Shown piece by piece: positions 34,790 through 44,214 of a DNA stretch of 64,000 nucleotides (its first letter is position 1; each line of letters begins with the position of its first letter). The notes below the pieces were generated by a model, which was not told where the DNA came from, searched no databases, and saw nothing but the letters and a program-made list of their open reading frames with translations. The position numbers were made by a program, and so were the translations under genes. Origin of the DNA: Thermoplasmatales archaeon. GTDB taxonomy: Archaea; Thermoplasmatota; E2; DHVEG-1. The stretch is from positions 718,910-782,909 of the forward strand of contig CP070724.1 of assembly GCA_020350825.1 (NCBI GenBank). The letters run 5' to 3'.

Positions 34790-34885
34790 AAATAATAGAA
34801 TTTTGAAAAGTAACTTCATTTATATATTATATAAAAAGGTCAGTTAAAATTGTTTTTAGGGATGACATATTAATTTTAAAAGTGA

Positions 34886-35230
34886 ATGAATATATATACG
34901 AAAAAAGAATACATAGAACTAGTGGCCATCAGGGAAACCAAAGCAAAATCTATATTACGTAAAAGCAAAAAAATTGACTCGTGGTTTATCTCTCATTATA
35001 GAATGAACCTTTATAGAGGATGCAATCATAACTGTGTATATTGTGATGGTCGATCAGAGGGATATTATGTAGAAAGGGAGTTTGGAAGAGATATTTCGGT
35101 GAAAGTAAACGCGATAGATGTTTCACGTAAGGAATTGAATCCAAAAGGAAAACGTACTCCTTTTAAGCGAAGTTTTATTATGATAGGTGGGAGCGTGGGT
35201 GATAGTTATCAAAATGATAAAGGGTTGTAA
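34886..35230 (+). pseudogene. 3'-truncated radical SAM gene (spore photoproduct lyase-like type)
   Basis: 114 residues. The N-terminal half of a radical SAM protein is complete: MNLYRGCNHNCVYCDGRSEG carries the C-x3-C-x2-C cluster motif, and SFIMIGGSVGDSYQ is the start of the next strand. The frame then ends (NDKGL, stop) where relatives continue for another 150 or more residues. The sequence after 35230 leads at once into the dispersed 38-bp repeat at 35271. A deletion or insertion boundary near 35215-35270 probably removed the rest. A single truncated product cannot form the full barrel. Confidence 0.7.
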
Positions 35231-35270
35231 TATTACACATTTTTTAAAAATATCGTGAAAAACATTAGCT

Positions 35271-35308
35271 TTATATACTATGAACGGTCAAGCATTAACA
35301 CAGATTAT
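35271..35308. repeat. 38-bp dispersed repeat, copy B
   Basis: Matches 13230-13267 at 34 of 38 positions. It covers the stop codon (35305-35307) of the minus-strand coiled-coil gene and extends downstream of it, as copy A does for the 32-residue gene. Confidence 0.7.
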
Positions 35309-35613
35309 GGTGGGTTATAAAGAAGATAAATTTGAAAACCTGCAATAATTATTAATAAAATCGTTACAATTATCAATATGAGTGTTAAAGAACCTAATCT
35401 TTTAGTTTGTTCATTTAATTTTTCATTTTGATCTATAAGTTTACTTGTCTGTGTATTTAATTCTTCAAGTAATTTTATAGGCACAATCTTTCTTTCTATT
35501 TCAAATTCTCGTTCTTCTTTGCACAGGAAACTCTGCTTATTATCAAAAATTATTAGTTGGATGAATTCAGAAAATAGTTGAGAAAAAAGAAAAAGGGTAT
35601 TATTAATACCCAC
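35305..35613 (-). CDS. tail-anchored coiled-coil membrane protein
   Basis: Up to 102 residues. A heptad-like region (LLEELNTQTSKLIDQNEKL, then NEQTKRLG) precedes a single C-terminal helix (about 75-97, LTLILIIVTILLIIIAGF). The predicted start overlaps the end of the upstream C25 peptidase gene by eleven bases and its first 20 residues are unlike the rest, so the true start may lie further in at a non-ATG codon. It may oligomerise at the membrane. It could be co-transcribed with the peptidase. Confidence 0.55.
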   Translation of the reverse strand: MGINNTLFLFSQLFSEFIQLIIFDNKQSFLCKEEREFEIERKIVPIKLLEELNTQTSKLIDQNEKLNEQTKRLGSLTLILIIVTILLIIIAGFQIYLLYNPP

Positions 35614-37507
35614 CTAGTTTTAAGCTTGGATCTCCTATAAGTATCGAACAATCAATGGTTTTTCTATCTATATTATCGTCGTTAACCCCGCCTACTATGT
35701 TGATATAATCTGTTATTGCCTGACTATGCATTTCTCCTACGATTTCCTTACTTTGATTGGCGTAGGCATTGAAGTGCTGTGTATCAAGAAAACCACTATA
35801 TACTCCAGTAGTCCCTGGGCCGCTGATTCCATATCCAAGCGCAGAATATCCAATAGAAGCAATAGCTCCACCGCCTTTTCTTAATACCTGGACTGAACAC
35901 CAATCATGAGGTACCCACTCATAATAATAAAATCGGCTTGTAGCGCCTTCACCCAAGCCAAAGAAGCTCAAAAATCCATCTCTTTTAATGCCTACTAGAA
36001 TGTTCGACAAGGTTACATTGAACATGGCGTTGTGGCATCCTCCCACATATACAAAAGGAGTTTTATCGCCATTTCTTAACTTCCACGCATCAAAAATTTT
36101 AAAACCTGTAATCCATGAGTGTTCATGTGGAGGATGGGTCGACCATGATGAAGGATTACCATGACCTGCGAAAAAAAGAATACCCGCACCATCATTGTAA
36201 GCACTTATAACATCTGAGACACCGTTCAAAGTTCCTAAAGATGCCCATAGTTTTTCGATAGAAAAACCAATGCCTTCTAACCAATCTATTGCAACTTGAT
36301 TCTCTATTTCTCCCTCATAGTATGAATCAGGCGATGGGGATGTATCTCCACCGATAAATACAGCTTTCTTGAACCACGAGTCGTCAGCAGTAGTCTCGTA
36401 TGTAATGATCTTATTAATTACTCTGTCTACTTCAGACGAATATCTTAAGGGAATTCTACCTATGTGGACATCAGGATAGAAGTCCATCACGTCTTTATAA
36501 AGCCCTTTAAATTCTGCAAAAACGTCATTTCCATTGGAATCCCAATCATCAAAAACAGTTATATTTCCATCCAATTTATAAATGTCTGCATAGTAGAGGT
36601 CACTAGCATATCCTGGTTCTGGATAAGTTGGATTAATATCTGCATTGTTGGTTACCCGCTCTGGTAAATCCCAACCAAGTGATTGACCTTTTCTACCGCC
36701 AAAAAGTAAAACATAGTCAATACCCCAATCCTCAATAGCGTCTTTGATGAACAATTTTATATCTTCAGGATCGTCACGGCCAGAGTACTCGGAATAAATA
36801 TCTTCAACGGTCTTAACCGTTGTCTCTATCCCCATAGCATTTTTATGAGTTACCAATGCTTGAAGTTGTGTTTCAAACTTTTCAGGGGTTATAATAACCA
36901 TATCATAGATATCAGGAAATATCACAGGGTTCTTTGGTGGTTGATATTTGACGTCAATGTCAATACTGTTTGCAACATAAATGGTGTTTTCTAATGGTGC
37001 ATATTGAACCGGATAACATCGAACAGTCAGGTAGATAACATGATCATTATCTTCTAAACCAACACCTTTTCTAACAACATACCTTTCTTCTGGATAGAGT
37101 TCACTACTAGAATAGACATTTTCATCTATTATATCTTTAGAAAGTTTTATGGATTCCATTTCACTAGCCAACAAAGGAACAGGTTCTGGTGAAGGCATGA
37201 TCTTTTTTGATAAAACTTGTTGGTTTATTTCAGAAAAAGTCACGGCTACATCATCAATCTTTGTTCCTAATGGAAATGTATAAACCTTTGTTACAACTGG
37301 CAACATAGGTTTCCCGGTATCCAAAAGCATTGATGTTGCCTCCTTAAAATCTACAGTTAAATAACTATCTTCCTTTTTAAAAATGGGTGCTGAGAGCAAC
37401 ACAGATTCTTCGTTTAATAGTTTTTCATCTGATTCAGTTACGGCTACAGCTCCAAGTCCACTTAGGACTAATATAAATACTGCCAGTATTGGCAAAATTT
37501 TTTTCAT
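35603..37507 (-). CDS. secreted C25 (gingipain-like) cysteine peptidase
   Basis: 634 residues from ATG 37507, preferred over 37522 because GGAGAGG lies between them and works as its ribosome site. Order: signal peptide (KKILPILAVFILVLSGLGAV), a propeptide-like domain (about 30-190), and a C25 catalytic domain (about 205-630) with FFAGHGNPSSW (catalytic His, about residue 450) and VYVGGCHNAMF (catalytic Cys, about residue 490). It ends in IGDPSLKLGGY, as do its two neighbours. C25 peptidases cleave after Arg or Lys; specificity here is unknown. It probably degrades extracellular protein for nutrition. Confidence 0.92.
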   Translation of the reverse strand: MKKILPILAVFILVLSGLGAVAVTESDEKLLNEESVLLSAPIFKKEDSYLTVDFKEATSMLLDTGKPMLPVVTKVYTFPLGTKIDDVAVTFSEINQQVLSKKIMPSPEPVPLLASEMESIKLSKDIIDENVYSSSELYPEERYVVRKGVGLEDNDHVIYLTVRCYPVQYAPLENTIYVANSIDIDVKYQPPKNPVIFPDIYDMVIITPEKFETQLQALVTHKNAMGIETTVKTVEDIYSEYSGRDDPEDIKLFIKDAIEDWGIDYVLLFGGRKGQSLGWDLPERVTNNADINPTYPEPGYASDLYYADIYKLDGNITVFDDWDSNGNDVFAEFKGLYKDVMDFYPDVHIGRIPLRYSSEVDRVINKIITYETTADDSWFKKAVFIGGDTSPSPDSYYEGEIENQVAIDWLEGIGFSIEKLWASLGTLNGVSDVISAYNDGAGILFFAGHGNPSSWSTHPPHEHSWITGFKIFDAWKLRNGDKTPFVYVGGCHNAMFNVTLSNILVGIKRDGFLSFFGLGEGATSRFYYYEWVPHDWCSVQVLRKGGGAIASIGYSALGYGISGPGTTGVYSGFLDTQHFNAYANQSKEIVGEMHSQAITDYINIVGGVNDDNIDRKTIDCSILIGDPSLKLGGY

Positions 37508-37819
37508 ATTTTTCCTCTCCATTTTATTATAAATTATATTATAAGTATAAGATAATATACTAGATAAAGTTTGTCATTAGGATTTTGTACGAAATTGTAA
37601 AACATTTTCAAACAAAAGCTGTAATGTATAATATTGTGGATAAGTTTTCCAATAGACGTATTTATAAAATATTTAGTTAATAATGGAAAGTCCAAACTAG
37701 TAATAACAGATAATGTAAATAGTCCATGGGATAAAATGTTTCGGCATCTACTCATATTTTAAAATATGATGGCAAATTAGTATTATAAACTAATTTTATT
37801 CTTAAAATAATGGAAAAAT

Positions 37820-39301
37820 TTATTCGTATCCGCCTATCTTCAAGCTTGGATCACCAAATAGGGCCCATGACTCTACAACCTGGGCATCGATCCATGAGTC
37901 ACTAACTGCCCGCCATGAATCACTATTTACCTGGGTATTCCATTGTACTGGGTATGTATTAACATACCATTTTATTGCTGCAGTCCAAGTATCCCCAAGA
38001 ATATCAATATTGTTCTGTCCATATTGCTTAAAAAACTCTACTTCAAGTTCATTGACTCCGCCCATTCTGGACCCTTTATCTTCTCTTATACATCCAAGAC
38101 CAGTATTTCCTATGGTTGCTATAGATCCGCCACAAATTTTCCGTGTTAATCTCCAGCCCAAACACTCAAGAGTCCCCTCCATATGCTTTCGAGTAGTTTT
38201 ATTAAACATTTTAAAAACTGATACATCGAACTGGAGGCAATGACATCCACTGAGGACAACAATTGGTAGCATATATCTGTTTCTTAGCCTATGTACACTC
38301 CATACCGTTAAACCAATAATAAGTCTCTCCCCATATGGCGCATAAGTACCCCACATTTGAGGGCTTCCATGTCCTACAAAATATACAAATCCACTTCCTC
38401 TACTGAACGCTTTTATAACATCAGATTGCCTCCTAAACGTTCTATCTGAAGTGTAGAATCTATATGAGTTGAAACTTTTCATATTACCTATTGCAAGATC
38501 ACCAAAATATTCTCCTTCATATGCGGGGATTGAGCTTAAACTCTCATATCCAACCAAAAATTGATTCGTATATTTTGGCATAGTGTCCCCAGCAAACACA
38601 AGCATGTCATAAAACCATGTTTGACCATAGGTATTGGTTTCATAATTGATGATCTTGTCAACCATTATTTTTACTTCTATTTTATTTCTACAAGGAAGTC
38701 GTCCAACTGCAACGTCCGGACTCAAATCTATGTCTTTGTCTTCTGGTTCCTTTCCATAACACCACTCACCATACAGACCGTCTCCATCAGAATCCCAACT
38801 TGAAAAGTTACCTTCTGAATCATAGATGTCTGCATAATAGAGATCACTAATGTAATGAGATTCCAATATATTCTCCATATTTACATATCTGACTGGAAGA
38901 TACCACGATGGGAATTGCCCTTTTTTACCACCAACCAAAAGAACATATTCTATTCCCCATTCTTCAATAGCTATTTTTATAAAATATTTGATTTTCTCCG
39001 CGTCATCTCTACCTTGCAAATACATTTCCCCATATAGCTCTGATAAAGTAATAATATAGGTAGAAACACCAAATTTCTCTTTATGAGCTACTAGTGGAAT
39101 TAGCTCTTCTTTAAATTTCGTGGGGGTTATTATAAGGAGTTCGTAGGTGAGATCTTTATTAAAAATTTGAGTTTGATATGTATCCTTCGAAGTTTGATCA
39201 ATTTTTTTATTTTCTGCATTAATTGTTGGAACTACCGTTACTCCAATAAATAAAAGTACTGTTATACACACCAACATTTTATTTTTGATATTCTTTTTCA
39301 T
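37820..39301 (-). CDS. secreted C25 peptidase lacking the propeptide domain
   Basis: 493 residues. A different signal segment (KMLVCITVLLFIGVTVVPTI) is followed almost directly by the catalytic domain (YELLIITPTKFKEEL). The active-site regions YFVGHGSPQMW (His) and VLSGCHCLQFD (Cys) are intact and the end is FGDPSLKIGGYE. It lacks the roughly 150-residue propeptide-like part of its neighbours, so it may need no prodomain or use a partner's. The 297-base gap to the previous peptidase gene shows no supported gene. Confidence 0.92.
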   Translation of the reverse strand: MKKNIKNKMLVCITVLLFIGVTVVPTINAENKKIDQTSKDTYQTQIFNKDLTYELLIITPTKFKEELIPLVAHKEKFGVSTYIITLSELYGEMYLQGRDDAEKIKYFIKIAIEEWGIEYVLLVGGKKGQFPSWYLPVRYVNMENILESHYISDLYYADIYDSEGNFSSWDSDGDGLYGEWCYGKEPEDKDIDLSPDVAVGRLPCRNKIEVKIMVDKIINYETNTYGQTWFYDMLVFAGDTMPKYTNQFLVGYESLSSIPAYEGEYFGDLAIGNMKSFNSYRFYTSDRTFRRQSDVIKAFSRGSGFVYFVGHGSPQMWGTYAPYGERLIIGLTVWSVHRLRNRYMLPIVVLSGCHCLQFDVSVFKMFNKTTRKHMEGTLECLGWRLTRKICGGSIATIGNTGLGCIREDKGSRMGGVNELEVEFFKQYGQNNIDILGDTWTAAIKWYVNTYPVQWNTQVNSDSWRAVSDSWIDAQVVESWALFGDPSLKIGGYE

Positions 39302-39391
39302 CCTTTCCCTATAGGAGTGGTAATATATTATATAGTTTATATATTTTTACATATACAATAAATTTGAATATTTCAGATAACCTAGCATCAA

Positions 39392-41395
39392 TCAATTAGG
39401 ATATCCTCCTATTTTCAGACTTGGATCTCCAAGTAACGCCCATTCTTCAACAACTTTAGCATCCCATTGAAAATCCATACCTGGATATGTATCAAGGTAT
39501 TTGTTTATTGCGCCCCCCCATACTTCTCCAAGAATGCCACCACTTTTATTAAATGTGTCGTAAAAACATCTCTCAAGATATCCACCATAGGCTTCAACAC
39601 AATCTGGTTCATTCACCCCATCACCATCTCTATCGCCATATTCCCATCCTGCTTCATAACCAAGACCAGTATTCCCTATGGTAGCAATAGAACCGCCACC
39701 AATCTTACGGGTAAGATGCCAACTCCAACATTCGGGAACTGGTAAACCATGTGTCCACATAAATGGTTTTTTTAACAAAGTGGCAATTAATGATACGTTA
39801 AACTGGCTGTTATGACAACCACCAACAACACATACAGGTAGTTTTCCACCATTTCTAAGTATAGGGAAGTCGTAAATACTTATACCTCCATCCAAAATCA
39901 AATGATCAAATTCACCGGGCCAACCGGTGTTCCAATTTCCAGGGTGGGCATGCCCATCAAAAAAAAGATGGCCACAGCCAGCATTTATCTCTCGTTTAAT
40001 ATTTGTTGTTAATGGTGTATAATCGGGATTAATATATCGGTTAGATCCATAAAGTTTTATAGGTTCAAAATCAAGCATATATGACAATGCTTTATCACAT
40101 ATTAATTCGCCTTCAATATAATTCGTTCCAGTATCATTAAAGGGATCACCACCACTAACAACCATTTTATTATACCAGGATGGATCAGCAGGTGTACTTT
40201 CGTATTTAATTATTTTATTGACTATTATTTAGACTTCGAAGTTGTTTCTACAAGCCAACCTTCCAACATAGACATCTGGATAAAAATTTATGGTATCCTT
40301 ATCATCACCAAGCCCCGACCACTTGGCAAAGATACCATCTTCATTGGAATCCCAATTTGAAAAATTACCCTCGCCATCATATATATCTGCGTAGTACAAA
40401 TCACTAATGAACCCTGGGTCATAGATTTCTTCGTTTTCTTTTAGATTTGAATATCGTACCGGTAGATGCCAATCTTTTGTACCCTGATTCTTATCGTCTC
40501 TTGGATTTCCCCACAAAAGTGATTTCAAACCACCAACCAAAAGCACATAGGTTATGTTCCAAGTTTCCTTAGCATATTTGATGAAATATTTGATCTGCTC
40601 AGGTCTGTCTACACCACTATACTCCTTATATATATCTCCAGTTATTTTGAGTGTGGTAGGGACATTATGATTATTCTTATGATCGACCAGTTTTTGCAAA
40701 TCATCAGAAAACGTTTTTGGAGTAATAATCACCAAGTCATATATACTATTTGTTGGGAATGGACTTGTCTTAGGTTCTATATAGGTAATTGTTAGAGCAA
40801 GGTCTTCAACATATTGTATAATATTTGTCGCTGGGCTATAACGTACTGGATAAACCCTTATATTGCAGAAAGTTTTATGTTCGTTGTTTTCATTAAGCCC
40901 TCCACCTGTATAAAAGCTAAACCAGTTCTTAGGATATAATTCATTAGAGTTGTAGATGGTTTCATCCATTTCGCATTTTAAGACGTTTTTTTCCATACCT
41001 CGTATAACAGGCGGAGGAGCAGGTACAATCTTTTCTGATAAAACCATGCTTTTAACTTCCTGAGTTTCATAATCAATATTAACAATTTTTGTCCCAAATG
41101 GAAAACTCATCGTTCTAGTATAAATAGGTAGTATTGGTTTGCCTGCATGACATAAACGTGCGTTTGCACCTTCAATATTTAATTCTACATATGAATCTCT
41201 TTCGATAACATCTGGTTCTAAAAATTGTAGATTCACGGTTGCATATTGATCATTGATTTTTATGTGCGATGTTGAGGATAAGATTGGTTCTGGATTTTCG
41301 ATTAGATTATTCTCTTCTGCTTCAGGTAAGGCAACAGCCCCAAGGCTATTAAGAGCTAAAATTCCTGCGAACAATAATGGCAACACCTTCTTCAT
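39392..41395 (-). pseudogene. C25 peptidase gene split by one in-frame TAA
   Basis: From ATG 41395 the frame gives a signal peptide (MKKVLPLLFAGILALNSLGA), propeptide and the first part of the catalytic domain, ending ...CRNNFEV at TAA 40229-40231. The same frame continues at once with IIVNKIIKYEST, then WYNKMVVSGG and runs to 39392. It holds the catalytic His (FFDGHAHPGNW) and Cys (VVGGCHNSQF) and the GDPSLKIGGY end. In the neighbour at 37820 the TAA position is Lys (NKIEVKIMVDK), so one AAA-to-TAA change explains the break. The full reading would be 667 positions. Either a recent pseudogene, a sequencing error, or translational readthrough. Confidence 0.85.
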
Positions 41396-41486
41396 ATTTT
41401 TACTCCCAATCTTATATGTATCGGTAATTTAATATGTGTATAAGTTTTTTTAAATTCTTACAAACACCTTGTCATTTGTATAATTG

Positions 41487-41508
41487 TATATCGATATATA
41501 TAAGAACT
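41487..41508 (+). promoter_or_regulatory. palindrome and TATA box of the Lrp-type gene
   Basis: TATATCGATATA (41487-41498) is a perfect 12-bp palindrome merging into the TATA box TATATATAAG. A second palindrome, TTGTACAA, is at 41521-41528 near the predicted transcription start. Lrp-family regulators often bind such sites in their own promoters; the region is also upstream of the divergent C25 gene. Confidence 0.45.
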
Positions 41509-41549
41509 TTTATTAAAAAATTGTACAAAATAGTAAATGTTTTTAATTA

Positions 41550-42539
41550 ATGAATACTATGTACAATTTCATGATTAAAATTGATCTAAAAGATAGGAAA
41601 ATATTATATCAATTAGATATAGATTCAAGACAACCTTTATCAACAATTGGAAAGAAAGTCGGGTTACCTAAAACTGTAGTGGCTTATAGAATAAACAAAC
41701 TTAAAGAAAAAGGTATAATAAAAAGTTTTTATACAGTTATTGACGCTTTTAAATTAGGCTACACCAGTTTGAGATTCTACTTGACTTATCAATATACAAC
41801 TCCTGAAATCGAAAAAGAAATAGTTGATTATTTTAAAAAAAATAAACATACCTGGTGGCTAGGCACATTTGAAGGAAGATTTGATTTAGCAGTTATTATG
41901 TGGGTAAAAGATCTTAACGACTTTTATTCTTTCTGGAAAAAAACTCTAAAGAAATTTCGATATTATTTTCAAGAACAAGTTTTTTCTCTCTATGTTATGT
42001 TGTATCTTTATAGATATTCGTATTTATTAGAAGACTATGTTGAATCTGATAGAACAAAGTTTGAAATTACAGGAGGGGGAAAGAAAGTAAAAACCGATGA
42101 TTTAGATTTTCATATATTAAAATTAATGGCCGAGAATGCAAGAATGCCAGTAACAAAGATTGCTAAAAATCTTAATTCAACGGTTACAGTAATAAATTAT
42201 AGAATAAAAAAATTAATGAGATTGGGTGTAATTCAAGGATTTAGAGTTAATTATGATTTTTCAAAATTAGGTTATCAATGGTTCAAACTAGATATTGATC
42301 TTAAAGAGTATGAAAAAAAAGAACAGATTATCGATTATATAAAATCCAATCCACATTTAATAATAATAGATGAATCGGCAGGTGTCTCTGATTTGGAATT
42401 AGAATTTCATTTAGAAAGCTTAAATAAATTACATGATATTATGGAGGATATCATTGCCAAATTTCCCAACGTCGTAAAGAATTATAGATACATTTATGCT
42501 GTAAAAGTTCACAAAATGCATTATATGCCTGAAGAATGA
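41550..42539 (+). CDS. tandem Lrp/AsnC-type transcription regulator
   Basis: 329 residues made of two Lrp-like modules. Module 1 (about 1-165) has the winged-helix IDLKDRKILYQLDIDSRQPL with PKTVVAYRINKLKEKGII, and a RAM-like ligand domain. Module 2 (about 180-329) has DDLDFHILKLMAENARMPVT with VINYRIKKLMRLGVI, and a second RAM-like domain. Each half is complete, so one chain can act as a built-in dimer. Lrp proteins sense amino acids; its position beside secreted peptidase genes suggests control of peptide use (inference). Start could also be the Met at 41571. Confidence 0.9.
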   Translation: MNTMYNFMIKIDLKDRKILYQLDIDSRQPLSTIGKKVGLPKTVVAYRINKLKEKGIIKSFYTVIDAFKLGYTSLRFYLTYQYTTPEIEKEIVDYFKKNKHTWWLGTFEGRFDLAVIMWVKDLNDFYSFWKKTLKKFRYYFQEQVFSLYVMLYLYRYSYLLEDYVESDRTKFEITGGGKKVKTDDLDFHILKLMAENARMPVTKIAKNLNSTVTVINYRIKKLMRLGVIQGFRVNYDFSKLGYQWFKLDIDLKEYEKKEQIIDYIKSNPHLIIIDESAGVSDLELEFHLESLNKLHDIMEDIIAKFPNVVKNYRYIYAVKVHKMHYMPEE

Positions 42540-42746
42540 AGAAATTTTCTTCAAACTTTCCTCAATTATTTCGTTCCAATCTTCTATGATGCTGTTTAAA
42601 ACTATTAACTCTCCATTATGTTGAACCTAACCAAAAGTTTTGTGTGATATAAAAGATAAATATTTCTGAAAAAACAAAAAAAATATTAAAAGGATATAAT
42701 CAAATATAACAAACTATATTCCAGATACTATAAAAACGGGATTCAC

Positions 42747-43616
42747 ATGAAAGCTATATCCTTTGCTCCAGGGCACATATCAGGTTTTTTTGAACCAATA
42801 TATAGAGGAAATGATGCCGACAGATCAGGTTCTCGTGGTTCTGGTATCAATGTATCTCTTGGAGCCTTTAGTGATATAACAATTGAAAGTTCTTTAAAAC
42901 AGAGTATTGATATATATATAAACAACAAAATATCAAGAGCTCCCGTTACAAAATTAGCAATTAAACGTTTAATTGAAAATACTCCACTAAATGTCATAGT
43001 AAACACCAAACTAGACCTTCCTGTAGGTCAAGGATTTGGTATGAGCAGTGCAGGTGCCCTAAGTGCAACAACAGCACTTGCAAGGTTGCTAAAAATACCA
43101 AAAGAACATGCAATTAAAACGTCACATTATGCAGAGGTACAATTGGGTACTGGTCTTGGGGATGTAATAGCAAGTAGTTTCGGCGGTATTGAAATCAGAA
43201 GAGAGGCAGGACTACCTCCTTGGGGCACGATAGAGCATATCCCTGGAAAGTATGAAGTGGTTTTATGTGTCGTAGGGGGAAAGATTGACACAAAAAAAAT
43301 ACTATCTGACTCTGCAAAAATAAATGAAATCTCTTCTTACGGAAGATATTGCATCAAAAAAATACTTGAAAATCCATCTATAAAAAACTTTTTTTCATTA
43401 TCACAGATGTTTACAATGAAAACAGGTCTTGCAGATAAAAAGGTCCTGAAAGCCATTAAATCTGCAAATCGTCATGGCATGGCAAGTATGTGTATGTTAG
43501 GCAATTCTGTGTTTGCCATTGGCGATACAAACATGCTACGTGAAACACTCTCGGTATTTGGAAAAACATATGTCTGCACCGTAGACAGATATGGGGCCCA
43601 AGTTTTAAAAGAATAA
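42747..43616 (+). CDS. pantoate kinase (archaeal CoA pathway, GHMP family)
   Basis: 289 residues. The GHMP-kinase ATP loop PVGQGFGMSSAGALSAT is intact, with the N-terminal SFAPGHISGFFEP and DRSGSRGSGINVSLGA typical of archaeal pantoate kinase rather than homoserine or mevalonate kinases. It phosphorylates pantoate to 4-phosphopantoate, which a separate synthetase joins to beta-alanine. The downstream enzyme CoaBC is at 30988. Monocistronic, cytoplasmic. Confidence 0.9.
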   Translation: MKAISFAPGHISGFFEPIYRGNDADRSGSRGSGINVSLGAFSDITIESSLKQSIDIYINNKISRAPVTKLAIKRLIENTPLNVIVNTKLDLPVGQGFGMSSAGALSATTALARLLKIPKEHAIKTSHYAEVQLGTGLGDVIASSFGGIEIRREAGLPPWGTIEHIPGKYEVVLCVVGGKIDTKKILSDSAKINEISSYGRYCIKKILENPSIKNFFSLSQMFTMKTGLADKKVLKAIKSANRHGMASMCMLGNSVFAIGDTNMLRETLSVFGKTYVCTVDRYGAQVLKE

Positions 43617-43632
43617 AAAATTTGTTTTAAAA

Positions 43633-44214
43633 TTATATCTTGTTTGATTTACCCTTTGCAAGATCTACAAGATGTTTTTCTCCATCCTCAGGTCCTTTTG
43701 CAAATAGGATATCATGAGGATCAACTTTTGTGTTTTTATTTGGACCGTATATCCACTTATCCTTATGTCGCATCGCTATCACCATCATCCCTGTTTCACT
43801 AGCAAGTTTGAGTTGTCCCAATGTCTTTCCACATAATATAGACTGAGATTCAACTTCTACTCGAGTAAATACAACATCAGATTCACGAATGCTCATCTTG
43901 AGTATAGGATGGGATTCTACATCTCTAAGTTCTACGTCAGCTATCTCTTGAGCAGCATCAGCTATCTGCTCTCCAGCATGTGCAATTCTCAAAAGTGTAA
44001 GAGCATCGTCTATGTTGTGCTTTCCCTTTTTAACATCTTCTAAAGATTTTTTTTGAAGGGTTCTGTAAAGATTATCAACTAAATTCTCTAAATCATATAC
44101 TTCTTCCGCAATTGTCTTATTATCATATAATACTGAAGAATAGGCAAGATCTACCATCAATTCTGATTTATCTTTTATCTCTAGAACAATATCTTCAGCT
44201 GTTTTATCTATCAT
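43633..44214 (-). CDS. PhoU-like/RCK_C regulatory protein 2
   Basis: 193 residues. A helical PhoU-like domain (about 1-105, LMVDLAYSSVLYDNKTIAEE) is followed by a TrkA-C/RCK_C ligand domain (about 110-190, VESQSILCGKTLGQLKLAS). RCK_C domains bind small ligands or cations and gate transporters. It is last in a four-gene operon of two MgtE halves and two such regulators, each overlapping the next by four bases. It pairs with the similar protein at 44211; the two probably form a heteromeric regulator of the channel. Confidence 0.88.
   Translation of the reverse strand: MIDKTAEDIVLEIKDKSELMVDLAYSSVLYDNKTIAEEVYDLENLVDNLYRTLQKKSLEDVKKGKHNIDDALTLLRIAHAGEQIADAAQEIADVELRDVESHPILKMSIRESDVVFTRVEVESQSILCGKTLGQLKLASETGMMVIAMRHKDKWIYGPNKNTKVDPHDILFAKGPEDGEKHLVDLAKGKSNKI

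Noticed and set aside
37534-37759. Minus-strand 73-codon frame and a plus-strand 44-codon frame (NGKSKLVITDNVNSPWDKMF) between two C25 genes
   Set aside because: Neither has a ribosome site or start context. The plus-strand frame looks somewhat protein-like and may be a relic, but one short piece is not enough for a call.
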